Source of the DNA: CBDFHC01 sp965247585
GTDB taxonomy: Bacteria > Chloroflexota > Dehalococcoidia > Lucifugimonadales > GCA-2712585
Length of the DNA: 64,000 nucleotides
Assembly: GCA_965247585.1 (NCBI GenBank)
Contig: CBDFHC010000005.1
Coordinates: 868,001-932,000 of the forward strand
Direction: 5' to 3'
The notes under the pieces: generated by a model
Databases searched by the model: none
The model's input: only the letters and a program-made list of their open reading frames with translations
What the model was told of the DNA's origin: nothing
Shown here: one piece after another, positions 1-8,250 of the stretch
How the letters are laid out: every line of letters begins with the position of its first letter
How positions within the stretch are numbered: the stretch's first letter is position 1
Program-made: the position numbers and the translations under genes

Positions 1-609
1 GAAGGGCACGCCACGGACGAGACACCGCTGCACCCGATACGGGTGTACAAAGAGGTGTCCAAGTATGTGGACCGCGACTCGGTGCTGGTGTTCGACGGGG
101 GCGACTACGTGCAGTGGGGCCGCACCTACATGAAGGCGCAGCAGTTGGGGCACTGGATGCGGCTGGGGCCGCTGGCGCACCTGGGCTTCGGGCTGCCGTA
201 CGCCCTGGCGGCGAAGCTAGCGCTGCCGGACTCCAAGGTGTTCCTGTTCAGTGGCGACGGTTCGCTGGGGTTTTACACGATGGAGTTCGACACCGCGCTG
301 CGGCACAACCTGCCGATAATCGCGATGTTGGGGAACGACGCCACCTGGAACATAGACAAGAATTTTCAACTGGCCTACTACGGCAGGGCAGTGGCCACGG
401 ACCTTAGGCGGATACGGTACGACAAGGTGATTGAGGCGATAGGGGGCCACGGCGAGCACGTGGAGGAGGCGAGGGAGCTGGGACCGGCCATAGAGCGCGC
501 GATAGGAGCAAAAAAGCCGGCGTTGATTGACATAAGCACCCGCTCTGAGCAGAGCCCGCTGGCGGACGCCATGGTGGCGCGAAGGCTGGCGGCGCGGCAG
601 GATGGCTGA
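1..609 (+). CDS. Thiamine-diphosphate-dependent enzyme, acetolactate-synthase-like, C-terminal part (5' truncated by window edge)
   Basis: The reading frame is open from base 1 and the GTG near position 43 is internal, so the true start lies upstream. What is present is the C-terminal TPP-binding domain of the acetolactate synthase / benzoylformate decarboxylase superfamily. The signature GDGSLGF opens the diphosphate/Mg motif and closes about 25 residues later at GNDATWN; upstream lies a typical glycine- and alanine-rich stretch (HLGFGLPYALAAKLA). These enzymes make or break C-C bonds next to a carbonyl using ThDP, usually in the cytoplasm. The substrate cannot be told without the N-terminal domains. 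Aldolase-type catabolic genes elsewhere in the window make a catabolic decarboxylase or lyase as plausible as a true IlvB. Confidence 0.85.
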   Translation, partial: EGHATDETPLHPIRVYKEVSKYVDRDSVLVFDGGDYVQWGRTYMKAQQLGHWMRLGPLAHLGFGLPYALAAKLALPDSKVFLFSGDGSLGFYTMEFDTALRHNLPIIAMLGNDATWNIDKNFQLAYYGRAVATDLRRIRYDKVIEAIGGHGEHVEEARELGPAIERAIGAKKPALIDISTRSEQSPLADAMVARRLAARQDG

Positions 610-648
610 AGCCGGCTACGGCGGCAATAGCTCCGCCGTAGATGGCTA

Positions 649-1149
649 CTACGCCTCCGTATTCCTGCTGACCTCCGTTGCCTGCGCGGCTGGGTCCTCA
701 CTTTCACCGGAGGTTACCTGCGACGCTGCCGCAGCGGCCTGCCGGCTCCGCCTTATAGCCAGGTAGGAGCGGCCGGTGAGGTGTCCTGAGAGGCCAAAGA
801 CGGCCAGAGCCAGGGGGATGTGTGCAATGGCCAGGGAGCGTTCGTCCTCGATGGCGCGGCCCATCTCGTATGTCAGGATCCAGGAGACGGCCAGAGCGAA
901 TGTAAGCACCGTGATGTAGGTGTTACGGGGGAACCTGGCTAGATAGCTTAAGGGGGCCAATACCAGCACCACAACGGCGACGGTGATGATGCCAACGAGA
1001 CTGTGGACATCCATCCAGGTGGAATCAGGGGAAAGGTTGCGGTAGAAGCCGCCAAAGAGGACGCCCTGAAATATAACGACCAAGGTCACCAGGCTCATGA
1101 CCGAGGCAAAGAGTCTGGCAAGAAGGGGCCGCCCTATAGTTTCGACCAT
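649..1149 (-). CDS. Four-helix membrane protein, DUF6220-like
   Basis: A 166-residue protein with four predicted membrane helices (about residues 12-35, 48-70, 77-95 and 107-125) and a charged, alanine-rich cytoplasmic tail. Conserved-looking histidines sit at the start of helix 2 (DVHSLVG) and in helix 4 (AHIPLAL). The pattern resembles the small DUF6220 family and loosely cytochrome-b561-type bundles; no function is established. The ATG at 1149 follows GGAGG at good spacing. It converges on the TPP enzyme and diverges from argF, with the roughly 170-bp gap to argF holding the argF promoter. The family call is recognition by eye only. Confidence 0.65.
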   Translation of the reverse strand: MVETIGRPLLARLFASVMSLVTLVVIFQGVLFGGFYRNLSPDSTWMDVHSLVGIITVAVVVLVLAPLSYLARFPRNTYITVLTFALAVSWILTYEMGRAIEDERSLAIAHIPLALAVFGLSGHLTGRSYLAIRRSRQAAAAASQVTSGESEDPAAQATEVSRNTEA

Positions 1150-1274
1150 CTATCCTCCAAATGATTGGCTGCCGCGGCGCTCGGTCCTGAACGCCACGGC
1201 GGTTGGCGCCGGTGTAGACAAAGGGTATTCGGCAGGGGGGGTGACGGTCAACGATTGAGTGAGCCCGTTCCGCC

Positions 1275-1304
1275 TTGATGGGAAAAGGCAGGCTGGGCTA
1301 TGAT
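1275..1304 (+). promoter_or_regulatory. Predicted sigma-70-type promoter of argF-der-plsY-gpsA
   Basis: TTGATG (1275-1280), an 18-base spacer and TATGAT (1299-1304). Transcription would start near 1311, between this box and the GTG start of argF at 1323. In-frame TTG/ATG codons at 1275-1280 fall inside the -35 box, which argues against them as the argF start. Confidence 0.55.
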
Positions 1305-1322
1305 TCAGCCAGAGGTGGCCAA

Positions 1323-2258
1323 GTGAGGGGAAAAGACCTGCTTTCCATAGCGGACCTGGAGCCGTCAGAGGTAGTGAGGCTGGCGCATCGAGCCGCGGAA
1401 CTGAAGAGCTCCGCATCGGGGCAACCGCTGAAGGGCCGCGCGGTGGCGATGCTATTCGAAAAGCCGTCACTGCGCACCAGGACCAGCTTTGACGTGGGCA
1501 TAAATCAACTCGGCGGGCACGCCGTCTACTTGGGTGGTCAGGACGTGGGGTTGGGCGTGCGCGAGCCGGTGTCCGACGTGGCCAGGGTGCTCTCGCGCTA
1601 CGTGGACTGCATCGTGGCCCGGGTAAACGAGCACGCCTCGCTGGAGGAGTTGGGCCGACACTCCACGGTGCCGGTGATAAACGCCCTTTCAGACTGGGAG
1701 CACCCCTGCCAGATACTGGCGGACCTGCAGACGATATACGAGGCCAAGGGGCGCTTGGAAGGCCTGAAGGTCACCTACGTGGGCGATGGGAACAACGTAT
1801 CGCGGAGCCTGGCGCTGGGCGTGGCTTCCGTAGGGGGCGAATTCGCCATTGCGTCGCCGGAGGGGTATGGGCTGGACAGGGAAACGTTGGATCTGGCGGG
1901 GAGGCGAGCGGCGGAATATGGGTGCAAGGCAACCCAACTGACCTCCGTGTCAGAGGCGGTTTCAGGCGCGGACGTGGTGTACACGGACGTGTGGACCAGC
2001 ATGGGCCAGGAAGCGGAAGCGGCCCAGAGGAGACACGACTTCCAAGGCTATATGGTGGACTGGGGGGTGATGGGCCAGGCGGCGAAGGGCGCCCTGTTCC
2101 TCCACCCAATGCCGGCGCACTACGGGGAAGAGGTGTCCGAGGGGATGCTAGAGCACCCGCAGTCGGCGGCCTTTGATCAGGCGGAAAACCGGCTGCACGC
2201 GCAAAAAGCGGTTCTGGAGCTGCTACTTGGGCGGACGGAGGAGGAGGGACGCAGATGA
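1323..2258 (+). CDS. argF: Ornithine carbamoyltransferase
   Basis: Transfers the carbamoyl group from carbamoyl phosphate to ornithine to give citrulline in arginine biosynthesis. The carbamoyl-phosphate motif appears as SLRTRTSFDVG, the second conserved element as HPCQILADL, and the ornithine-side motif as DVWTSMG. The GTG at 1323 is chosen because AGAGGTGG sits 4 bases upstream, it gives MRGKDLLSIADL as expected for the family, and the length (311 residues) is typical. One oddity: the usual HCLPAHRGEEV element reads HPMPAHYGEEV (residues 261-271), so the family's conserved cysteine is proline. The SMG motif favours an OTCase-type enzyme, but substrate specificity is not certain. First gene of a four-gene run; its stop overlaps the der start by ATGA. 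Confidence 0.88.
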   Translation: MRGKDLLSIADLEPSEVVRLAHRAAELKSSASGQPLKGRAVAMLFEKPSLRTRTSFDVGINQLGGHAVYLGGQDVGLGVREPVSDVARVLSRYVDCIVARVNEHASLEELGRHSTVPVINALSDWEHPCQILADLQTIYEAKGRLEGLKVTYVGDGNNVSRSLALGVASVGGEFAIASPEGYGLDRETLDLAGRRAAEYGCKATQLTSVSEAVSGADVVYTDVWTSMGQEAEAAQRRHDFQGYMVDWGVMGQAAKGALFLHPMPAHYGEEVSEGMLEHPQSAAFDQAENRLHAQKAVLELLLGRTEEEGRR

Positions 2259-3628
2259 CTGGACAAACAATAAATCAAGCAATGCCAACGGCGGTTTCGT
2301 CCGAAACGGACCGGGACGCCAAGGCCTATGTTGCCATAGTAGGCAGGCCGAACGTGGGGAAATCCACGCTTTTCAACCGGTTAGTGGGACGCCGCGAAGC
2401 GGTGGTGACCGATATTCCCGGGACCACCCGCGACAGGCTGATGAGCGACGTGACCTGGGAGGGGCGGACGTTCACGGTGGTGGACACGGGCGGGCTGGAG
2501 CCGCCTTCCGAGGACCCGCTGAAAGAGAAGGTCCGAGCGCAGGTTGAGATGGCAATGGACGGGGCTGACCTGCTGGTGTTCATGGTAGACGGAGACGAGG
2601 GGCTGCATCCAATTGACGAGGAGATTGCCCGGACTCTTCGGAAGATGGACAAGCCGCTGATAACGGTGGTGAACAAGGTTGACAACCTGGGCCGGGAGGT
2701 GGCGTCGGCGGAGTTCTTCTCGCTGGGGCTGGGGGAGCCGATGCTCATCAGCGCTTACCATAACCTGGGAATTCACGACCTGATGGAGCGCACGATAGAG
2801 CTGTTGCCGCCCGGCCAGGCGGCGCCACAGCACGAAGGCGTGCCGAGAATTGCCATTCTGGGCCGGACCAACGTGGGCAAATCGCTGTTGATGAACTCGG
2901 TCCTGGGGGAAGAGCGTGCGATCGTCAGCGAGATAGCGGGCACCACGCGGGATACACTGGACACGCCCTTTATATTCCAGGGGCGTCCCATGGTACTGAT
3001 AGACACGGCGGGTATCCGCCGCCGGGGGCAGGTGCGGCCGGGTATAGAACGGTACAGCGTGATGCGGGCGTTGAGGGCGCTGGACCGCTGCGACATCGCG
3101 CTCCTGGTAATGGACGCCACGGAGCTGGCCACGGCACACGACGCGCACATATTCGGCTTCGCGGCGGACGCTTTTAGAGGGTTGATAGCCGTTGTAAACA
3201 AGTGGGACCTAGCGCCGGACCGAGACGTAGACGGACGGCGGGATGCGTCCAGGGCGGTGCGAAACCGATTTCACTTCATGCCGTACGTACCCGTGGGCTT
3301 CTGCTCGGCGTTGACGGGAGAAGGGGTAGAAGGGCTGCTGGCGCTGGCTTTGGACCTGTACCAGGAGAGGCACCGAAGCATTCCTCAGGCGGACCTGAGA
3401 CGCACCGTCAGGGAGGCCCTGGCGAACCATCCGCCGGCGTCCACGGGAACTAAGCTGGTACACATCAAAGAGGTGCGCCAGGTGGATGTGAACCCACCCA
3501 CGTTTCTGTTCAGTGTCAACGACCCTCGGGTCCACTTTTCGTACCGCCGGTACCTGGAGAACCGGCTAAGGGAGGCGTTCGATTTTCAGCGGACGCATCT
3601 CAGACTGGTGTTCAAGAGGACCAAGTAG
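2255..3628 (+). CDS. der: Ribosome-associated GTPase Der (EngA)
   Basis: Essential double-GTPase acting in maturation of the 50S ribosomal subunit. Two G domains in tandem are visible: G1 GRPNVGKS, G3 DTGG and G4 NKVD in the first; GRTNVGKS, DTAG and NKWD in the second; then a C-terminal KH-like domain ending in FKRTK. The 457-residue length is normal for the family. The ATG overlaps the argF stop (ATGA) behind a strong GGAGGAGGG, so translation is probably coupled. The next gene, plsY, starts two bases after the stop, so argF-der-plsY-gpsA looks like one transcript. Confidence 0.96.
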   Translation: MTGQTINQAMPTAVSSETDRDAKAYVAIVGRPNVGKSTLFNRLVGRREAVVTDIPGTTRDRLMSDVTWEGRTFTVVDTGGLEPPSEDPLKEKVRAQVEMAMDGADLLVFMVDGDEGLHPIDEEIARTLRKMDKPLITVVNKVDNLGREVASAEFFSLGLGEPMLISAYHNLGIHDLMERTIELLPPGQAAPQHEGVPRIAILGRTNVGKSLLMNSVLGEERAIVSEIAGTTRDTLDTPFIFQGRPMVLIDTAGIRRRGQVRPGIERYSVMRALRALDRCDIALLVMDATELATAHDAHIFGFAADAFRGLIAVVNKWDLAPDRDVDGRRDASRAVRNRFHFMPYVPVGFCSALTGEGVEGLLALALDLYQERHRSIPQADLRRTVREALANHPPASTGTKLVHIKEVRQVDVNPPTFLFSVNDPRVHFSYRRYLENRLREAFDFQRTHLRLVFKRTK

Positions 3629-3630
3629 AC

Positions 3631-4347
3631 GTGAAGACGGCGATCATGCTTGTGGCGGTGCCGCCGCTCCTGGCGGTGTACATCGTCGCCATAATCCTGG
3701 CGCTGGACGTAGACAAAAGCTACACGCAGTACCTGGTGCTGGCGCCGCTGGCGTACATGCTGGGCTCCATCCCGTGGGGATTCATGATAGTGAAGATGTC
3801 CCAGGGGAAGGACATTCGAGAGTTTGGCAGCGGCCGTATCGGGACCTCTAATGCGCTGCGCACGGCGGGACTTAAAGCGGCTGTGCCGGTGCTGGCGCTG
3901 GACATAAGCAAGGGCGTGGTGGCGGTATTGATGGCCAGGGCGATCGCGGACACGCCTACAGCGGAGGTGGTGGCAGGACTTTTGGTCCTGGCCGGACACA
4001 TCTGGCCGGTGTTTCTGGGTTTCAAGGGCGGCCGGGGAATCGGCACCGGGGCCGGTGGGGTGGCGGTGATTGCGCCCATACCGCTGATCATCGGGCTTGG
4101 GGTGTTCGCGTTGGTGACAGGCACTACGCGACTGCTATCGCTGGGCTCACTTCTATCGTTGAGCGCGATGGCGATCCTGGTGTGGGTGCAGACGATGATC
4201 ACTGACCTTTCGCCCACATATTTGATCTACGTAGGGGTAGGGACGGCGATGGTCTTCTGGCAGCATCGAGATAACATAAAGCGGCTGCTGAAGGGCACGG
4301 AACGGAGACTGGGGCGGCCGGCCGAGCGGCTTGTAGGACAGGCATAG
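3631..4347 (+). CDS. plsY: Glycerol-3-phosphate acyltransferase PlsY (copy 1)
   Basis: Membrane acyltransferase that transfers an acyl group from acyl-phosphate to glycerol 3-phosphate, the first step of phospholipid synthesis. The three conserved loops are recognisable: GSIPWGF with FGSGRIGTSNA, then LDISKG, then FKGGRGIGTGAG. It is longer than usual (238 against about 200 residues) because of one extra N-terminal membrane segment (about residues 5-28). The GTG start lies two bases after der. It is followed by gpsA, which makes its substrate glycerol 3-phosphate, so the pairing supports the call. A second PlsY-type gene is present at 43326-44066. Confidence 0.92.
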   Translation: MKTAIMLVAVPPLLAVYIVAIILALDVDKSYTQYLVLAPLAYMLGSIPWGFMIVKMSQGKDIREFGSGRIGTSNALRTAGLKAAVPVLALDISKGVVAVLMARAIADTPTAEVVAGLLVLAGHIWPVFLGFKGGRGIGTGAGGVAVIAPIPLIIGLGVFALVTGTTRLLSLGSLLSLSAMAILVWVQTMITDLSPTYLIYVGVGTAMVFWQHRDNIKRLLKGTERRLGRPAERLVGQA

Positions 4348-4352
4348 GGCCC

Positions 4353-5351
4353 TTGGGCACGGTCACGGTTGTTGGGACCACCACTTGGGGCACCTGCATG
4401 GCGGTGCAGCTAGGCCGAAACGGGGTGGGGACAACGCTGCTGGCGCGGACGGAGCAGGAGGCGGGGGAGCTTCGGGAACGGCGAGAGAACGCTCGATTCC
4501 TGCCCGGATTCGCGTTTCCAAATTCGCTGGCGGTCACGTCGGACGTGTGCCAGGCGGTGCCCGGAGCGTCCATGGTGGTGCTGGCAGTACCGTCGCACAG
4601 CTTCCGCCAGAACCTGATGGGAATCAGGGACAACCTGGCGCCGGGTCAGATTGTGTTGAGCGCCAGCAAGGGTCTGGAGAAGGACACCGGCAAAAGGATG
4701 AGCCAGGTAATGGAAGAGGAGCTCCCGGAGGCGTTGGCGGCGGCGTGCTGCGTGCTCTCGGGGCCAAACCTGGCCATGGAGATAGTGGACCAGAAGCCAT
4801 CGTCCGCGGTTGTGGCGGGAAGCGACCCTAAGGCCGTGGCGCAGGCGCAAGAGCTGCTGATGTCGCCAATTTTCAGGGTGTACACCAACGAGGACGTGGT
4901 GGGGGTGGAGCTGGGAGGGGCGCTGAAGAACATAATCGCCATCGGCTGCGGAATAACCGATGGTCTGAATTACGGGGACAACGCCAAGGCGGGGCTTATC
5001 ACGCGGGGGTTGGCGGAGATAACGCGGCTGGGTGTGGAAGCCGGGGCGAATCCGCTGACGTTTGCCGGACTGGCGGGGCTAGGAGACCTGGTGGCCACAT
5101 GCTCCAGCCGGCTGAGCCGGAACCATCAAGTAGGCGTGGAGCTGGCCAAAGGGCGTGGACTAACAGAGATACTCACTTCCATGAAGAACGTGGCCGAAGG
5201 GGTGTCCACAACATCGGCGGCGGTGACGATGGCGCGAGAGTTGGGGATTGAGATGCCGATAACCCAGGCCACCTACAGGGTCCTGTTCGATGGGTTAGAC
5301 GTCCAGAGGGCGATAGCGGAGCTGATGGGAAGGCCACCCCGGGCGGAGTAG
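4353..5351 (+). CDS. gpsA: NAD(P)-dependent glycerol-3-phosphate dehydrogenase
   Basis: Reduces dihydroxyacetone phosphate to sn-glycerol 3-phosphate, feeding the adjacent PlsY. Family signatures include VLAVPSH, SGPNLAMEI, the catalytic-lysine region GALKNIIAIGCG, and DNAKAGLITRGL. The TTG start lies five bases after plsY. The nucleotide-binding loop, normally GxGxWGT, reads GTTTWGT (residues 8-14), so the middle glycine is threonine; the rest of the Rossmann fold looks intact. The length (332 residues) is normal. Last gene of the argF operon, converging on rsmE 10 bp away. Confidence 0.95.
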   Translation: MGTVTVVGTTTWGTCMAVQLGRNGVGTTLLARTEQEAGELRERRENARFLPGFAFPNSLAVTSDVCQAVPGASMVVLAVPSHSFRQNLMGIRDNLAPGQIVLSASKGLEKDTGKRMSQVMEEELPEALAAACCVLSGPNLAMEIVDQKPSSAVVAGSDPKAVAQAQELLMSPIFRVYTNEDVVGVELGGALKNIIAIGCGITDGLNYGDNAKAGLITRGLAEITRLGVEAGANPLTFAGLAGLGDLVATCSSRLSRNHQVGVELAKGRGLTEILTSMKNVAEGVSTTSAAVTMARELGIEMPITQATYRVLFDGLDVQRAIAELMGRPPRAE

Positions 5352-5360
5352 CAATCAGGG

Positions 5361-6101
5361 TCAGCCTTCCAGCTCGCCGGCCTCGTACATGATGGCGGCT
5401 GCGGCCACCAGACCCGCGGTCTCGGCGCGAAGGATGCGCCGCCCCAGGCTGACGGGGACGATGCCACAACCCCTGGCGAACTCCACCTCTTCCGGCTGAA
5501 ACCCACCCTCCGGACCGATGAACAGGTGGACCCGGTTGAGGGGACCAGATTGAATGGCGTCCTTGAGGCTGGCGCACCGGGCCGCTTCCCAAGGGATGAG
5601 TCCCAACGAAGCTAAGTCCACCCCACGGCAGGCGTCCTGGAAGCCGGTGGGCTGGACAAGCTCCGGAACGACGGCGCGGCCGCATTGCTCGGCGGCCTCC
5701 AACAGTATCTTGCGCCAACGGTCCATCCGGTTCTGAACGGTATTGGCGCGGAGACCGGGAACGGACCGATGGCAGATCAGCGGCACGAAGGTTGAAATGC
5801 CAAGCTCCGTTCCCTTTTGGAGCACCCACTCGAATTTGTCACCTTTGAGGAGTCCCTGGTACAGGGCGACGTTCAGGGCGGGCTCGGTCCCGGGGGTGGT
5901 ACGGGAGATTATGGTGGCGGTGACGGCGTTCTTTTCCAGTTGGTCCAGGCGGGCCAGCAGCTCGGCGCCGGAGCCATCGAGCAGGACCACCTCGTCACCC
6001 GAAGACAGCCGGAGAACGCGGGATATTCGGTGGGCCGGCTCCCCGGTGATGGTCGCCCGGTCTCCCTGAACGGCCTCCGGTGGCACGAAAAGGCGGGGCA
6101 T
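5361..6101 (-). CDS. rsmE: 16S rRNA m3U1498 methyltransferase RsmE
   Basis: SPOUT-family methyltransferase that modifies U1498 of 16S rRNA using S-adenosylmethionine. The N-terminal PUA-like part begins MPRLFVPPEA with the typical HRISRVLRL; the C-terminal knot carries IGPEGGFQPEEVEFA and LGRRILRAETAGLVA, the hallmarks of the family. Length 246 residues is standard. The ATG overlaps the prmA stop (ATGA at 6101), so the two are translationally coupled. The same prmA-rsmE order downstream of dnaJ is common in bacteria. Confidence 0.95.
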   Translation of the reverse strand: MPRLFVPPEAVQGDRATITGEPAHRISRVLRLSSGDEVVLLDGSGAELLARLDQLEKNAVTATIISRTTPGTEPALNVALYQGLLKGDKFEWVLQKGTELGISTFVPLICHRSVPGLRANTVQNRMDRWRKILLEAAEQCGRAVVPELVQPTGFQDACRGVDLASLGLIPWEAARCASLKDAIQSGPLNRVHLFIGPEGGFQPEEVEFARGCGIVPVSLGRRILRAETAGLVAAAAIMYEAGELEG

Positions 6102-6961
6102 CAGGCGGCTCTTTCGAATACCAGGGCGGCCCAGTCGTCAAGGTGGCGCCGGGCTACCAGGGCCAGGCCTGAACCCTCAATGCCGGCCAGGAATTCCGGC
6201 GCCTGCTCATGGAGGAAACCGGAAGCTATCAGTTTGCCGCCGGGCCTCAGGCAGCGGTGTAGCTGTTGGGCGGAGTTAAGCACCGCTCTGGCGCTGATGT
6301 TGGCCACCGCCAGGTCAAAGGAAGCGGGCTTGGCCAGCGAATGAGGCAAGGTGCCCTCGGCCGCCCGGGCCGCGGGCGAGACGCCGTTGGCTTTACATGT
6401 GCGCCGGGCCACTGTCACAGCGATGGGGTCGACGTCCAGGCCGAGGGCCGACGTGGCACCCAACTTGACGCTGGCTATGGATAGGATGCCGGAACCAACG
6501 CCCAGGTCTAGCACGGAGTCGCCGGGACGCACCAGGCGTTCCAGCCCCTCAAGGCAGAGACGGGTGGTGGGATGGTGGCCGGTGCCGAAGGCCAGGCCAG
6601 GGTCAAGCTCTATAACCAAGTCGTCAGTTTGGGCGGTGTACTCCAGCCAGGGTGGCTTGACGACCAGGCGCCGGCCCACGCGAAGGATGGTGAAGTGCTC
6701 CTTCCATCGCTCCTGCCAATTAATGCCATCCAGTTCCGTAATCTGGAGGGGCTGGATGGGCTTCAGAGCGCTAATGAGCCTTACGCCCACGTCTATATGG
6801 GCGAGCCGCTGCTTGGAGTTGGAGGTGACATAAGTGCGGAGCACCGCCTCACGCCCGCCTACGTCCTCTATTGAGAGGCCCCTGCCGTAGCGTCCGAACA
6901 GGTAGGAGACGGGCTCCACGAACTCGGACGGGACCGTGACGCTAAGCTCAAGCCATTTCAT
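6101..6961 (-). CDS. prmA: Ribosomal protein L11 methyltransferase PrmA
   Basis: Methylates ribosomal protein L11 with SAM. The N-terminal L11-recognition domain starts MKWLELSVTVP; the class I methyltransferase core shows FGTGHHPTTRLCLE, the SAM motif VLDLGVGSGILSIA, an acidic end of strand 2 (LGLDVDPIAV), and the motif IV region DLAVANISA, where the usual NI is kept. Length is 286 residues. It lies 61 bp downstream of dnaJ and overlaps rsmE, so a dnaJ-prmA-rsmE transcript is likely. Confidence 0.93.
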   Translation of the reverse strand: MKWLELSVTVPSEFVEPVSYLFGRYGRGLSIEDVGGREAVLRTYVTSNSKQRLAHIDVGVRLISALKPIQPLQITELDGINWQERWKEHFTILRVGRRLVVKPPWLEYTAQTDDLVIELDPGLAFGTGHHPTTRLCLEGLERLVRPGDSVLDLGVGSGILSIASVKLGATSALGLDVDPIAVTVARRTCKANGVSPAARAAEGTLPHSLAKPASFDLAVANISARAVLNSAQQLHRCLRPGGKLIASGFLHEQAPEFLAGIEGSGLALVARRHLDDWAALVFERAA

Positions 6962-7022
6962 GGTGCAGGGGGGCTACCAGAGCTGGACCGGCGACCCGTA
7001 CTGGTACGGGCGAAGCAGTCGA

Positions 7023-8150
7023 TTAGGTGGCGCCGAAGGCGTCTTTGATTTTGCCGAAGATGCCTTTGTCCTTGTGGCTGCCGTTGTTCCAGTCCATGGC
7101 CCGGGCCAGATCTTCCAGGACCTGGCGCTGTTCGGGGTCTACCGAGGTGGGGACCTCCAGGTTAACGGCTATCAGGATGTCCCCCTTACGGTGGTTCCTG
7201 ATATGGGGCATTCCCTTGGACTTGAGCCGGAAGACGGTACCCGGCTGAGTGCCGGGGGGAATCTTGAGGGACTCGTCCCCATTCATGGTGGGTATGTCCA
7301 CCTCGGCGCCCAGGGTGGCCTGGACGAAGTTGAGCGGCAATTCAACCAGCAGGTCCGCGCCGTCGCGGCGGAACAGGGGATGGGGCTTGACCGAGACGCT
7401 GATATAGAGGTTACCGGGGGGCCCGCCATTCAGGCCCATCTCACCCTCGCCGGTGAGTCTGACCTGCATTCCGTCTTCGATGCCGGCGGGAATGTTGACG
7501 GCTATGCGGGCGGTGCGGCGCTCGCTACCGGATCCGCGGCAGGCGGTGCACGGCGATTCGACGGTAGCGCCCAGGCCGGAGCAGGCGTTGCAGGGGACCA
7601 CCTGGACGAACTGCCCAAAGAGGCCACGCTGGGCCCGCCGCACCTGGCCGGAGCCGCGGCAGGTGGAGCACCGGGCCGGAGTGGTGCCGGGCTCGCCGCG
7701 GCTTCCCTTGCAGCGTTGACACTGCTCCATGCGGTTTACCTCAACCTGCTTTTCAACGCCAAGGTAGGCATCTTCAAAGGACATGACCATGCGTTGCTGA
7801 AGGTCTGAGCCACGGCGGGCCGCATGACGCGACTGGGCGGTGACGTCGCCGAAGAAGGAGTCGAAGATGTCGCCCATGCCGCCGAAGATGTCGAACCCCC
7901 CGAAGTCCCTGGCAAAGCCGGCCTCCGGGCCGATTCCCGCATGGCCGAAGCGGTCGTATCGGGCCCGCTTTTCGGGATCGATCAGAATCTGGTAGGCCTC
8001 GTTGACCTCTTTGAACTTGGATTCGGCGTCGGGGCTCTTGTTCCGGTCGGGATGATAGTCCAAGGCTTTCTTGCGAAAGCTCTTACGGACCTCTTCTTCA
8101 GAGACGCCGCGAGAAACGCCAAGGACTTCATAGTAGTCCCGTTTAGCCAA
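7023..8150 (-). CDS. dnaJ: Chaperone protein DnaJ
   Basis: Hsp40 co-chaperone that stimulates DnaK ATPase and delivers substrates. The order is J domain (residues 1-70, with HPD in DYHPDRN), a Gly/Phe-rich linker (FGGFDIFGGMGDIFDSFFG), four CxxCxGxG-type zinc modules (CQRCKGSRG, CSTCRGSG, CNACSGLG, CTACRGSG), then the C-terminal peptide-binding domain. Length is 375 residues. The start is TTG at 8150, chosen because GGAGGGG lies at correct spacing and it gives MAKRDYYEVLG. A good promoter lies upstream at 8182-8211. hrcA is the neighbour, but dnaK and grpE are not in this window. Confidence 0.96.
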   Translation of the reverse strand: MAKRDYYEVLGVSRGVSEEEVRKSFRKKALDYHPDRNKSPDAESKFKEVNEAYQILIDPEKRARYDRFGHAGIGPEAGFARDFGGFDIFGGMGDIFDSFFGDVTAQSRHAARRGSDLQQRMVMSFEDAYLGVEKQVEVNRMEQCQRCKGSRGEPGTTPARCSTCRGSGQVRRAQRGLFGQFVQVVPCNACSGLGATVESPCTACRGSGSERRTARIAVNIPAGIEDGMQVRLTGEGEMGLNGGPPGNLYISVSVKPHPLFRRDGADLLVELPLNFVQATLGAEVDIPTMNGDESLKIPPGTQPGTVFRLKSKGMPHIRNHRKGDILIAVNLEVPTSVDPEQRQVLEDLARAMDWNNGSHKDKGIFGKIKDAFGAT

Positions 8151-8181
8151 AGCCCCTCCAAGGCAAAATGATACAGCTACT

Positions 8182-8211
8182 ATTATAAGTTCGGGACGGG
8201 CAACGGCTCAA
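8182..8211 (-). promoter_or_regulatory. Predicted promoter of dnaJ
   Basis: On the minus strand, TTGAGC (8211-8206), an 18-base spacer and a perfect TATAAT (8187-8182), about 30 bp upstream of the dnaJ start. No CIRCE inverted repeat (TTAGCACTC-N9-GAGTGCTAA) overlaps it, so HrcA control is not evident here. Confidence 0.6.
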
Positions 8212-8250
8212 GCAGGGAAGGGGTGATGGACCGGAGCGGTGGTGAGGGGT

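Noticed and set aside
1278..1322. ATG at 1278 as argF start
   Set aside because: It overlaps the -35 box and would add 15 non-conserved residues; GTG 1323 has the ribosome binding site and the family N terminus.
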